Notes: generated by a model not told the origin, from the letters alone. DNA of 40,582 nt from an uncultured Clostridium sp. (GCA_948466265.1 CAOJZU010000013.1:1-40582), one strand, 5' to 3'. Shown: positions 28,067-39,487, counted from the stretch's first letter. Made by a program: numbers and translations.

Positions 28067-28711
28067 TTATCTCTGTGTGTCACTTTTGCTTCTTTTTGTC
28101 TTTACTACATTTACCTTTTCCTCAATTTTTCTGATCAATTTATGTGACTTCTCATAAATTGCCCTAATAATATACGGCATACAGTTGCATATAAGCCAAA
28201 GCATAAACGATCCTATGATGACTGAACATGCAAATACAAACCAAAACCATAACATATATTCATTTCTTGAATGGAAGTTACGATTTAATTCAGGTTTGTC
28301 CGCTTTGTTATCTAAGAGATATGTCGTTACTTTGGCGTTAAAAAATCCATTCCGCCGATTACATACAAGCTTTGTGCCACTCTTTGTAGTATACCTATAA
28401 TATACATTTCCGACTTTTTCCTCAAGGGCCTTCATATCAGAAACAGTCTTGTTAGACTCTGCAAACTTAAGCATCTCATTTTCAATCCCATGATATGTGT
28501 CCTCATTGTAGGTGTATGCACCATTACCAATTGTCATTACACACACAACAATCATTCCCGCTACACAAACCATAAACAAACCAATCTGCTTTATAGCCTC
28601 GCCTAATGTGTCTTTCAGAGTCTTTCTTTTTTCGTAATTGTTCTCCATTGTTACTAATTCCAGAACACTCTCTTCCCGACTAGTTTCTGTTTTCTTTGCA
28701 AAACCTTTCAT
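28067..28711 (-). CDS. Small two-TM membrane protein with three unshifted in-frame CGG codons
   Basis: 214 residues: cytoplasmic head of 40, TM about 43-62 (IGLFMVCVAGMIVVCVMTIG), extracytoplasmic part with KVGNVYYRYTTKSGTKLVC, TM about 150-175 (WFWFVFACSVIIGSFMLWLI), basic tail. No family recognised. In-frame CGG occurs at codon 11 (T-S-R-E-E, 28674-28676) and twice in succession (C-N-R-R-N, about 28350-28355); the +1 rule at any of them leads quickly to a stop. Codons such as AAC, GCC and TGT are more frequent than in neighbouring genes. Probably imported from a donor with CGG as Arg. Confidence 0.72.
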   Translation of the reverse strand: MKGFAKKTETSREESVLELVTMENNYEKRKTLKDTLGEAIKQIGLFMVCVAGMIVVCVMTIGNGAYTYNEDTYHGIENEMLKFAESNKTVSDMKALEEKVGNVYYRYTTKSGTKLVCNRRNGFFNAKVTTYLLDNKADKPELNRNFHSRNEYMLWFWFVFACSVIIGSFMLWLICNCMPYIIRAIYEKSHKLIRKIEEKVNVVKTKRSKSDTQR

Positions 28712-28866
28712 TTTCTTTCTTCCTCCATCAAAATATTTTTTTCTTTAACTGCTATCTATGTTAATCCTGCAAAACAGGAGAATTTTTACCTTTGGAAAGT
28801 TTTTCCAATAGTTATTTTTTTATTATACCATAGTTTTATGTAAAATACTAGTGTCTTTTTGCATTT

Positions 28867-31090
28867 TTATATATCCTTTTTTCTATTAGAAAATTTAAAG
28901 TAAAATAATGATATTACTATAGTACACATACTAAATATAAAACTATAAGAAATAATTTTATTTTTATATTCTACTGATATAGTATGATTTCCTTCTGTTA
29001 TATCAAATCCGATAAATGTATCATATACTTTGTTATAACTTACTTTCTCTCCATCTAAATAAACATTAAAATTTTTATCATATGGAATTGACAAAAACAT
29101 AATTCCTGAATCATTTGATGTTATACTCGCTTGAAATTTGTTCTTACAAATTTCAATATTTTCTAATTTTCTCTGATTCAATATTTCAAATCCTTGTTCA
29201 AGCACATCCCAATCTATTTTATAATTCACCTTTTTATTCCAATTTTGTTCATTATATACACTATAATTAAGATTGTTTTCTTCGCTTGTCTCATATATAA
29301 CATCTTCTTCTATACCTGTCATACTTTTAAATAAATGATTTTGATATTGAATCCCAGACTCTTGACCATCATTTTGATAATCTTTAGATGTAATAAATCC
29401 AAAAGGTAAAGCATATCTGTTTTCATGAATATATATATTCTTATCATTTTCTTTAACTATTTCTTTAACTGGGTAATCCTGTAATTCTGTATAAGAATAA
29501 ATATATTTTGTTCCTAATAAAACTTTGCTGATTGTTAGAGGTACAATGTTATCACCATAGCTATTTTTAAACCCTCCCATATCTAAATCTATATAAAATT
29601 TAATAATATCAAAGTTTATATTAGAAGAATAATAATCAACTGAAGCACCACAAGTAAAACTAATCCCTCTTCCATAGTTTTGTTGGATATCCCCTAAATA
29701 TAAATTTCTATATCCTGGTTCTAGTATTACATAATCGTTGAAATTAGACACTTCATTTACTGGAATTCTCTCTTTATAATAAGAATTTATATTTAAGTTT
29801 AAGAAAGTAGAATATAACAATTCAATCACTATAATAAAATAAACTAGCAATTTTTTGTTTTTTAAACTACTCACTATCAATATTAAATAAAGTCCTAAAA
29901 ATATGATATTAGCAATTATAAAATATTCTTGGAAGCAAAAGAAATAAGTACAAATTAAGAATATTATAATTGAAAAAAGTATCTTAGGATTTAGTTTACT
30001 AAAATCTTGTTTTGAAGCTAATGCAATCATAAAAAATGAAAATATAAATGAATATCTAAAATAATATCCATCTGGATCAGAAAAACCATGCCAAATATAA
30101 CTAATCTCTGGTATTAAAAACGATAGTATAAATAAAACAAGATAAATAGAATTAATTATCTTTTCTTGTTTATTTATTTCTATATTAAAATAATAATAAA
30201 TAAACAATATTATAGTCATTAAAGATGTATATATATTTAAATTCCAATACTGTTGTTTTATATTAGAAGCTTGATTAATGTTTATTATAAATAATCTAGA
30301 CATAATATACTCAAGATTAAATTGCTTAGAATGAATATATCTATCTCCTCCAATTAATTGACTTACTGTTGGTAGCCATATCATTAGAGAAGAAAGCCCT
30401 GCTAATAAGGATATTCCTATAAATTTTATTATCACTTTATATTCTTTTATTTTTTTCTGGATTAATATTTGATGTAAGAAATAAAAACATGAAAAAATAC
30501 ATAGCATATATCCTGTATAATAATTAGAAATAATAGCTAAAGTTAAAAATAAGTAATATATAAAAGATGACTTTTTTTCTATTAACTTGTCAATTCCGAA
30601 TAGCTATTAGAGGTAAAAAATAAATGCTATCTAGAAACATAATATTAAAATAATATGCAGTCATATAACTGCATAAACTATAGCAAAACGAAAATATCAT
30701 ACATTTCAAGAAATCCATATTTCTTTTAGCTAAATATATGTACATAGAAAGGCTAGCTAGACCAATTTTCAGCAAAATCAAAAATTCTATAAAAAAAGAA
30801 ATTTGATTTTCTTTAAAAAATATAATTAATATATTAAATGGACATGCAATATAATAGGCAAAATTAGGAAACATATTAGTTCCTAAGCCTACTTGAAAAG
30901 AATATATGATAGATTCTTCTCCCATAATAACTTTTTTTAAGAATAATAAAAAATAAGTATACTGTTCTCTTAAGTCATCTACAATTAAATCACTACCATT
31001 TAAATTAAACCCTTTTAATGCTTCAGCAATTAGAAAAATAATAACTGGAATAAAAAAGGAAGCTAAGTATTTTTTTAAATTTCCTTTCAT
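28867..31090 (-). CDS. YfhO-family membrane protein
   Basis: 740 residues after one CGG shift at 30596-30598 (PLIAIGIDKLIEKK). It has about a dozen TM helices with YfhO hallmarks: SFQVGLGTNMFPNFAYYIAC near the N-terminus, SNYYTGYMLCIF, DGYYFRYSFIFSFFMI, then a C-terminal extracytoplasmic domain (VPLTISKVLLGTKYIYS; FLSIPYDKNFNVYLDGEKV; EGNHTISVEY) and one last TM helix. B. subtilis YfhO participates in lipoteichoic acid glycosylation; a similar GT-C role in the wall is likely. Last gene of the minus-strand run that begins with ftsK. Confidence 0.85.
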
Positions 31091-31133
31091 ATTTTATACA
31101 CCTAAACCTACATTTTTCATAGATATCAACTTT

Positions 31134-33039
31134 TTACAAAACCTTTAATTTTATAAGTTCTTCAAGAACTATAATAAACATCGCATGAGACCAAGCAAGT
31201 CCAATAACCCAAGCAGATTTCATTTCACGGTTTTCAACTTGTTCTCCTAAAAATCCATGGTTTGTCTGCGAATTTACAACAAAGTCAAAGCATTCTTTTG
31301 CATGCTTTAAATCATTTGCTTTTATATAATACAAAGCCATCCACAATGTTGAAATAACCCAAGGTCTATCTCCTGTGTAGTGGTCATCCTCAAACCTTAA
31401 ATACCCGCCTGTATATGTTCTTAAATTCATATTTATTCTCTCTATTGTATTTAGAATTTTCTTATCCTTTGGCATAAACATTTCAAAGGGAGTAACTAGT
31501 CCAAGTATGCTAATATCAATTTTTTTGTCACTTTCATTCCTAATAAAACTTTTCTTTTCTTCGTCATACAAATTATTTTGAACATATCTTTTTAAATCAT
31601 CTTTTCCTTGATTTAATATCTCTTTTTCTTTAAGTATCGCATCTTGTTTTAATCTATTCCCTGCAAACTCTTCTTCTAAAATATCATAAATCTTTAGCAT
31701 TGCTGTTATTGCCGAAAACATACAAGCAATAGAATATATGCTTACGCCCTCATGCATTTCCCATAAGTCATAACTTGGCTTTAGCTTACCTTTTTTCTCT
31801 ATTATATCTTTTCTATATTCTTCTAAAAACTTTGAAGCATTTTCAAGCATTTTAAGATTATCTTTTAAAAACTTCTTGTCCTTAGTCCTTGTATAATGGT
31901 CATAAACTCCGATATATTACGCTTGCTGTTTCATCTATCTGATATCCCCAGCAAGGAGCAAGAGTTCCATCTGTAAAAAATCTTTGCTCCCACATTCCTG
32001 ATTTAGACTGCGTTTTCTTGCAAAATACTTTATAGAATTTATCAGTTTCTTTTTCCATATTTATTAAATCTTGTGCCTTTGTAATATACACAGAATCTCT
32101 TGGCCAGCAGTATGAATATCTTCCGCACTTAGAAAACTCTTCGTCTATTTCCATTGCAGCAGATACTCCGCCAGTTATATGGTTTGTTAATAACGGATAA
32201 AGTAAGATTGTTCTTTTATATATATTATTTATTCTCTCCTTGTAATTTGAATCTTCTATAATATCATGTCTTATATGAGATTTTAGATATTTTTTCCAAT
32301 AGCTTTTTGTACTTTGAAGTTCTTTTTTTACATCGATTTTTCTTATATCTTCTATCTTTGACTCTATTTCGTCTAACAAATTATTTTCTTTGTTGTCAAA
32401 TACAAATATAATTATACTAAATTCTTTTTTTTCATTTGGTTTCAAAACTCCGAATATCATAGCTTATAGCTGAATTATTTGACATTCCTATATAGTCTTT
32501 ATCATATAAAATCCCTCCGCCTTATAGCTTCGTCTGCACCATTAATATTATATCCGTTTTGTTTTAAATCATTTGAAAGAATAGCCATATTATATTCATG
32601 AGAATATTGCAAAAGCCCATTATCTATAGCCTTTGCTCCGCATAAAATTATTTGTATCTGTAAGTACTTTTGAATGTACTAAAAATTTTATATCAAGTGG
32701 TATATCATGCTCATTTGAAAACACATATTTACGAATAATAACATTCTTATTCATTGATACAAAATCTGTCTGTTCCATCCTTAAATTGAAATACATATTT
32801 TTTATTTCTGTTCTTAATACATTTGTATCTTCTAAATATTCTTGCAGATAAACATTATTAGGGTCATCATGAAGATAGATTATTCCAGAGTCATTTATTT
32901 TCACACCCATATGCATAAACTCTATAAACTGCCTATAATCTATATTTGGATAGCAAATTCTAACAATCTCTCCTGCTCCAGTCAGTCCTACTTTTAGTTC
33001 CTTGTTACCTATAATTGCATCATTTAAATATGTTTTCAT
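31134..33039 (-). CDS. Glycoside hydrolase family 15 (glucoamylase-like) protein
   Basis: 633 residues after four CGG shifts: 32638-32640 (NNFMGAKAID), 32517-32519 (EAIRGGILYD), 32450-32452 (SYDIGVLKPN) and 31909-31911 (SVIYGVYDHY). The N-terminal beta-sandwich (1-260) precedes an (alpha/alpha)6 barrel. Barrel motifs: CGRYSYCWPRDSVYITKAQD, WGYQIDETASVIYG, YDLWEMHEGVSIYSIACMFS (catalytic Glu region) and DRPWVISTLWMALYYIKAND. It hydrolyses alpha-glucosidic links from non-reducing ends in the cytoplasm; no signal peptide. Starts 10 bases after the nuclease stop. Confidence 0.88.
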
Positions 33040-33050
33040 AAAAACCTCGC

Positions 33051-34703
33051 TTATTCTATAATACTTACTATGATTTTTTCAATTTCTTTTAATTTAAGAG
33101 TAATGCTATTTATATCATTATCCTTTGTATCTTCTGTTAGTATCTCTGTTCTTAAAATATCTTCCATATCTGTTATTTCATCTCTTAGCATTTTTACTTT
33201 ATTTATAATCTCTACTTTTTGAACTCTACGTACAGATTCTAAGTCTAATCTTCCTTCAAGGTATACATTATTTTCTTCTAATTTATATATTTCTCCATAT
33301 TTCGGTATAGAAACAGGTATCTTTGTTTCTTCGAGAATTTTATCTTTTAAAGCTTTTTCTGACTCTTTCTCGCCATGAACCAAAATTATATGCTTTGGTT
33401 TATTTATAAATGAATATATAAAATTCAAAAGCCACTCTTGATCTGCATGTCCAGAATATCCTTCAATATATTCAATCCTTGCATTTACAGCGATTTCTTC
33501 TCCAAATATCTTAACTTTTTTAGCACCTTCTACAATCTTTCTTCCAAGAGTTCCGTGCCGCTTGATATCCAACAAATAAAATAGTATTTTTCGAATCCCA
33601 AAGGTTATGTTTTAAATGGTGTTTTATTCTTCCGAACATCACACATTCCACTTGCAGATATGATTATAGATGGATCTGTCAGTTCATTTAATGCTCTTGA
33701 TTCTTCAGGAGTTTTTGTAAATTTAAGTCCATTAAATTCTAGTGGATTATCTCCGTGCCCTAATCTCTTCTTTTACCTCATCATCAAATAAATCTTCATT
33801 ATCTTTAAATATTTCTGTTGCAGATATTGCAAGCGGACTATCTACATAAACTGGTGTCTCCATAAGCAATTTATATTTATTTATAAATTCCTCATCTTTT
33901 GTATTTTCCTTTATTCTGTTTAATTCATATAATATTTCTTGTGTTCTACCGAACAGCAAATGATGGAATTACTACATTTCCACCTTTTCTTATAGTTTCA
34001 TATATTATATTTAAAAACATTTCAGCTTTATCATCATTTCTCATATGAATCCTATTTCCATATGTTGACTCCATTACTAAATAATCTGCTGATTCAATCA
34101 TTGTAGGTGAAGCTAAAAGTGGTATATCATTATTTCCTAAATCACCTGTAAAAACTATCTTCTCAGTTTTTCCGATTTTCTTTTATCCAAATTTCAATTA
34201 TACTAGATCCAAGCATATGTCCTGCGTCATTAAATCTAACTGTTATATTTTCATCTATTTGTATAAGCTCATTATAAACCATAGGTTCAAAAAGCTTTAT
34301 TGCTTTTTCAGCATCTTCCGCTGTATACAAAGGAGATACACTAAGTTTACCTTCCCTTTTTCTTTTCCTATTTTTCCATTCCACTTCCATCTCTTGGATG
34401 TGTCCGGCTATCTGGCAGCATTATAGAACAAAGATCACATGTTGCTTTTGTAGCATAAACTGGATTTCTATAACCTTCTACATATAACTTAGGTATTCTT
34501 CCTGCATGATCAATATGTGCATGAGTAAGTAAAACAAAATCTATTTCTTTAACATCAAATGCAAATTCATCGTCGTTTTTATCTTCTTCTTTCTTTGTTC
34601 CTTGAAACAATCCACAATCAACTAAAAAGCTTTTGCCTGCTCCTTCTACTAAAAAATTTGAACCTGTAACTCCTTCTGCTGCTCCTAAAAAAGTTATATT
34701 CAT
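33051..34703 (-). CDS. Beta-CASP metallo-beta-lactamase-fold ribonuclease
   Basis: 548 residues after six CGG shifts: 34404-34406 (MLPDSGHIQEME), 34172-34174 (KENGKTEK), 33949-33951 (PSFAVGRTQEIL), 33753-33755 (EIRAGDNPLEF), 33632-33634 (MCDVGRIKHHL) and 33553-33555 (YQAAGTLGRK). The zinc motif is [16 protein letters not shown]; further metal residues are in [15 protein letters not shown] and FTGDLGNND. The beta-CASP and RMMBL parts include [21 protein letters not shown] and [13 protein letters not shown]. The family (YSH1/CPSF-like, bacterial YpuA-type) cleaves RNA. The C-terminal 60 residues are a charged helix. AAGGAGG precedes the start. Confidence 0.9.
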
Positions 34704-34718
34704 GGCTTCCTCCTTCGT

Positions 34719-36278
34719 TTATTTTTCAAACAACTTAATTTTTTTCTTTGCCTTAAATTCTACATTATTTAAATTATCTAGTGTAAATTCCATTTCTAAT
34801 ATATCACTATCATATATTTTTACAGCTATTTTATTATTTTGATTTTCTACACGAATATTTATATTTTTTAAATCCATTATTCTTGTTTCAAATACTGTAT
34901 TGATTATTCCGATATCTGTTTGTAAATCTTTAGTTATAGGATTTATTGCTTTTAAATCATATAATTTTAATAATATTTTACTTTGTAATTTGCTTAAGTC
35001 ATCGTTAATTTCTTTTACTTCACTTATAAATCTATTCTCATCAAACGGGATAAAATTATAATATCTTATTATTCTAAAAAGTGTTATGGCTTCTTTCTTC
35101 TGGTCAATATTTATTATTTTGTCTACCTTCTCTTCCATACATTTTATAAATATCTTTTGAATATTTATTTTATGCTTTTCTTTTGCTTTCTTCTTTCCTA
35201 TATCTTCTAATAGCTCTAAATCATCTTCTAATTCTTCTTTTCTTTCTACATATTTTTTTGCATCTAAAAGTGAATTTGCCTCTTCTATTTCGTTTAAAGC
35301 TTTTTTTCTTTCTTTTTTTAATGTTCCAAGTAGAGTATCAGGACTAAAAATTTTCCTATATTCAGACAACTTTTTGTTTCTTTTTTCAAACTCCTTAATT
35401 AACAAATCATTGCTTGCTATTATCTCATCAAGCTTTTTAATTTCTTTAGCTTTTGTCTTTTTTATTTCTGTAAGTTCTTCAACCAAAGCCGTCTTATTTT
35501 TAAGCCTTGCAAGCTCTTTTTCTTCCCATTCCTTTTCATCTAGTAATCTTGCTTTCTCATTTTTATTTCTTTCTGCACAAATTATAATTGACAATTTATA
35601 TATATGTTTTAATAGTTTCTCTACATTTCCTTTTGCATAATATGATTTTAATTTTTCTTCAAGCTTATTTAAAATCTCAGCTTGCATATCCTTTTTCATC
35701 AGATTATCTAGAAACTCATATCCAAGTAATATTTGCAGATTTTGATAAATCAAATTGCAATCTATATTGCTTATCTCTGAGAAAATAGTATTCCATGACC
35801 ATGCATTAAAATCTCTTATTATTTCAATATTATTTATATCTCTTCCTTCATTCATCATCTCTGGAAATGCTATTCTTATAATGTTATATTTTTCATCTAT
35901 ATACATCTTTGTATCATTCATTTTGAAAAGTGCAAAAAGCATGTCTTTTTCCGATTGAAATACTTTTATTGTTTTAAAATAGGTATCTACTTTAGATGTA
36001 ATTCCTGCTTTTATAAACTCTTGTCCTTCTTCTGAAACTTGCTTTATAAGTTCTATATTTTCACATTTGTCTATTATATTTATTATATTTTGTACAAATT
36101 CATTCTTATCTTGCACATTCACTTTTACATTTGCATAGTCATTATATGAAGTAGTTATTCTGTATAACATATTAAGCAGGAGATTTTTTACATCTCCTGA
36201 TAGTTTCTTCTTATATAATACTGACTCTAATTTACTATTGTTGCTTTTAAATTTTGCTAAGATATCATTTGTTCTCAT
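34719..36278 (-). CDS. Coiled-coil hypothetical protein (519 aa)
   Basis: Not recognised. The protein is almost wholly helical and charged. Residues about 230-370 form a long coiled coil (LLDEKEWEEKELARLKNKTA; EIKKLDEIIASNDLLIKEFE; KKERKKALNEIEEANSLLDA); the final 60 residues are a beta-rich domain (INIRVENQNNKIAVKIYDSD). There is no signal peptide or TM helix, so it is cytoplasmic. Placed 20 bases after ftsK and 15 bases before the nuclease gene, it is surely co-transcribed. No in-frame CGG in 519 codons (the two relevant triplets are ATC GGA and CAA TCG GAA). Confidence 0.85.
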   Translation of the reverse strand: MRTNDILAKFKSNNSKLESVLYKKKLSGDVKNLLLNMLYRITTSYNDYANVKVNVQDKNEFVQNIINIIDKCENIELIKQVSEEGQEFIKAGITSKVDTYFKTIKVFQSEKDMLFALFKMNDTKMYIDEKYNIIRIAFPEMMNEGRDINNIEIIRDFNAWSWNTIFSEISNIDCNLIYQNLQILLGYEFLDNLMKKDMQAEILNKLEEKLKSYYAKGNVEKLLKHIYKLSIIICAERNKNEKARLLDEKEWEEKELARLKNKTALVEELTEIKKTKAKEIKKLDEIIASNDLLIKEFEKRNKKLSEYRKIFSPDTLLGTLKKERKKALNEIEEANSLLDAKKYVERKEELEDDLELLEDIGKKKAKEKHKINIQKIFIKCMEEKVDKIINIDQKKEAITLFRIIRYYNFIPFDENRFISEVKEINDDLSKLQSKILLKLYDLKAINPITKDLQTDIGIINTVFETRIMDLKNINIRVENQNNKIAVKIYDSDILEMEFTLDNLNNVEFKAKKKIKLFEK

Positions 36279-36298
36279 ATAAGGTTTCCCTTCCTTAG

Positions 36299-38715
36299 TT
36301 ATTCTTCTATTTGGTCAATGCTATCTGTATCTTCACTTGTATTCATTGGAGCTGAGTTTAACTCTAGCCATCTTTCTTTTGTCATTAAAACTTCCCTTGG
36401 CTTACTTCCTTGGTATCCAGATATTATACCTCTTTCTGCCATTTGGTCAATTATTCTTCCGTGCCCTTGCATATCCGTACTTTCATTTTTCTTTGCAAAA
36501 ATGATGCTGATGCTGTACCGCATTCTAATACATGTTCTATAGCTTCATTTAATCTTGGATCTGTATCATCATCTTCATCTACTTCAATTTCTCTTTCTTT
36601 GTCTGATTTATTAGCATTTTCGATTGATTCTATAATATCCTCGTTATATGTAGCTTCTCCATCTTTCTTTAAGAAATCTACTATTTTTTCTACTTCTTTA
36701 TCTGATACAAATGTGCCTTGAACTCTTATAGGCTTTGACACTCCTGTTGGATAATATAGCATATCACCTTTACCTAGAAGCTTCTCAGCTCCTGCCATAT
36801 CAAGTATTGTTCTTGAGTCTATTTGTGAAGAAACTGCAAATGCAATTCTTGATGGAACATTTGCCTTAATAAGTCCTGTGATAACATCAACAGAAGGTCT
36901 TTGCGTTGCGATAACTAAATGCATTCCTGCTGCTCTTGCTTTTTGTGCAAGCCTACATATAGCATCTTCTACCTCTTTTGCTGCAACCATCATAAGGTCT
37001 GCAAGCTCATCTATAATAATTACTATCTGTGGAAGTTTCCTCGCATCTCCATCTTCTTCTTCATTTTCAAGTGCTTTGTTATATCCTTTTATATCTCTTA
37101 CACCTTTTGCTGCAAATTTAGCATATCTATCTTCCATTTCTTGAACTGCCCAAGCAAGTGCACCTGCTGCTTTTCTTGGATCTGTTACAACTGGAATAAG
37201 CAAATGTGGTATTCCATTATATACTGAAAGTTCAACAATTTTAGGGTCCACCATAACAAGTTTTACTTCACTTGGCTTTGCTTTATATATTATACTTGTA
37301 ATTAATGTATTTATGCACACACTCTTACCAGAACCTGTGCTCCCGAGCTACAAGTAAATGAGGCATTTTTGCAATATCTGCTATAACTCGCATTCCACTT
37401 ACATCTTTTCCAAGTCCCATAGAAAGTTTTGATTCTGATTTTGCAAATTCTTCTGAATCTATTACATCTCTTAAATGTACCATTTCTGTATCTATATTTG
37501 GTATTTCAATTCCGAACTGCTTGTTTTCCGAGGTATTGGCGCTTCTATTCTTATACTTTGTGCAGCAAGGTTAAGTGCAATATCATCTGCTAAATTTGCA
37601 ATCTTACTTACTCTTACACCTTCTGCAGGTTTAAGCTCATATCTTGTAATTGCAGGTCCGAACTGCTACATCTTCAACTTTTGCTGATACTCCAAAACTA
37701 TGTAAGGTTTTTTGAAGTTTTAGCGCATTATCTGCAAGTTGTGTTTTAGATTTTGCCTTTTTTGCTTCTCCTAGCTCTAATAGAGCTATTGGTGGAAATT
37801 CATAATTTTCGTCTAGTTCTACTTGTGAATGTTCTAACTGTAATTCTTGTTTTGTTCTTTCTTGTTTTTCTTCTTTTGTCTCTTTAAATAAATTTGCTTC
37901 TATGAATTCCCCATTTCCGAGATTTATCAGGTTCTGCCTTGACTGATACAGTTTCCTTTTCGTCAAATTCCAAAGGTATATCATATTCACTTTTCTTCTT
38001 TTTCTCACGTGGCTCTTCATCTTCAAATAAGTCTTCCATAATAACTGAATGTTTCTTTTCCTTTTTCTTCTTATGAATAGGTCTTTCTACTATTTCTTCT
38101 CCTTCTTCATCTTCTTCGTCATACTCTTTAGCTTCCCTTATTCTTTCTGATACTTTATCTACAATCTCTGCTGGTTTAATTCCAAATGTGAATATTGAAA
38201 GTAATATTGAAATTCCTATTAGTACAACATATGAAGCTCCACCAATAACTTTTGTCATAGGCACGCTAATTATTGCTCCAATTGCTCCGCCACCCTTATT
38301 TAGTTCTCCGAAGGTCATATGCTCTTGAAATTAAATTAGAAAAATCATCATTTATATTTAGTTCACTTCCTGATATTTGAAAACAGCTCATTAATGCACT
38401 TATGCATAAAACTATTACTGCAAATTGTATAAGTTTTGGCACTACGAATTCTTTTGATTCACGTGTTAAAACTATTCCTACTACAAAAGCACCTATTGGT
38501 ACAAAGTATTTTATCCATCCCATTAAACCTCCAAGCATAAGGCTTAAGCCTTTCCCAAAGGTTCCTGTTTTTCCATATATTAGTACAGCAAGCAATATAC
38601 TGAAAATCATTACCACTATTGCTTGTACATATGCATCTTGTTTTACTTTCTTTTTTCTTTTTCCTGTTGTTTTTCTTGAAGCAGTATGTGCCCCTTTTTT
38701 CTTTGTATTTCCCAT
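36299..38715 (-). CDS. ftsK (spoIIIE): DNA translocase FtsK/SpoIIIE
   Basis: 802 residues after eight CGG shifts: 38308-38310 ([12 protein letters not shown]), 37917-37919 (DKSGNGEF), 37658-37660 ([12 protein letters not shown]), 37528-37530 and 37512-37514 (PIPGKQAVGIEIP), 37343-37345 ([13 protein letters not shown]), 36475-36477 and 36459-36461 (KVGYARAGRIID). Four TM helices lie in 1-170, then an acidic linker, the motor with Walker [10 protein letters not shown] (about 456-464) and Walker [16 protein letters not shown], and a C-terminal gamma winged helix ([20 protein letters not shown]). The hexameric ATPase pumps DNA through the division or sporulation septum. Two sites lie only 14 bases apart, another pair 16 bases apart. 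Confidence 0.95.
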
Positions 38716-38841
38716 TTTGTTTTACTCCATTTTCGATATATTTTTTATTCTTATTTTTTGTACATAAATTAACTATTCTATTTTATCATTCTGAATTTTA
38801 AATTGCAACTTTTTTATGATTTTTGAACAAAAAAATAAATG

Positions 38842-38900
38842 AACAGATGCCTTGTAAATAAATACTTTTTATTAAGTACTCATTTATAAGGCATCTGTTG
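38842..38900. terminator. Terminator hairpin downstream of the coiled-coil gene
   Basis: AACAGATGCCTTGTAAAT and ATTTATAAGGCATCTGTT form an 18-bp stem around an AT-rich loop, 50 bases past the stop at 38952; T-rich sequence follows on the minus strand. Confidence 0.8.
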
Positions 38901-38951
38901 TTTTAATTATTTTTTGTGCAATGAAGTTTGCATTTTGATTTTAATTTTGAT

Positions 38952-39404
38952 TTAACATTTTGACATAAGCTTATCTATATCCATTCTATTTAGCTTATGT
39001 GCAGCACTTAAATCATTTACATTTTGATGTAACTCTTTTCTGTCTTTTTTACTTTCTTGATATAAACTTTGGAAATATTCTCTCATTTCTGTATGTTCTC
39101 TAGTGTTAATTTCCTTGAAATCTTGGATTTGTTCTACTAACTCGTTCTTTTGACCTAATATATCCCTTTTTAGTTCTATTCTGACATCTTTTATATCTTG
39201 TTTTAATTCCTGTTTTAGTTCTACTTTTGTTTCCGCTAATTCTTGTCTTAGTTCTTCTTTTGTCTCTGCTAACTCTTGTTTTAATTCTATTTTTGTTTTT
39301 TCAAGTTTTTCTTCGAATACATCCATACGAGTATTTAGTATTTTCATTTCGCCTTTTAAATCTTTAATTTCATTAATTAGTATATCAAATTGTTTTTCTT
39401 CCAT
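38952..39404 (-). CDS. Coiled-coil protein with tandem 11-residue repeats
   Basis: 150 residues, almost entirely coiled coil. The centre carries imperfect tandem 11-residue units (LAETKEELRQE, LAETKVELKQE), followed by LKQDIKDVRIELKRDI. Such repeats resemble tail-fibre, plasmid-partition or hypothetical phage-type coiled-coil proteins; the function is unknown. The start has a strong AGGAGGTGAG site. Single gene between two terminators. The only CGG is out of frame (TTA GCG GAA). Confidence 0.78.
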   Translation of the reverse strand: MEEKQFDILINEIKDLKGEMKILNTRMDVFEEKLEKTKIELKQELAETKEELRQELAETKVELKQELKQDIKDVRIELKRDILGQKNELVEQIQDFKEINTREHTEMREYFQSLYQESKKDRKELHQNVNDLSAAHKLNRMDIDKLMSKC

Positions 39405-39487
39405 AGTTTCTCACCTCCTGCCTATCTTAATTTTGTATTATTGTATCATGTAGTAAATAATTTTGCAATAGGTTAAAAATATTTTTA

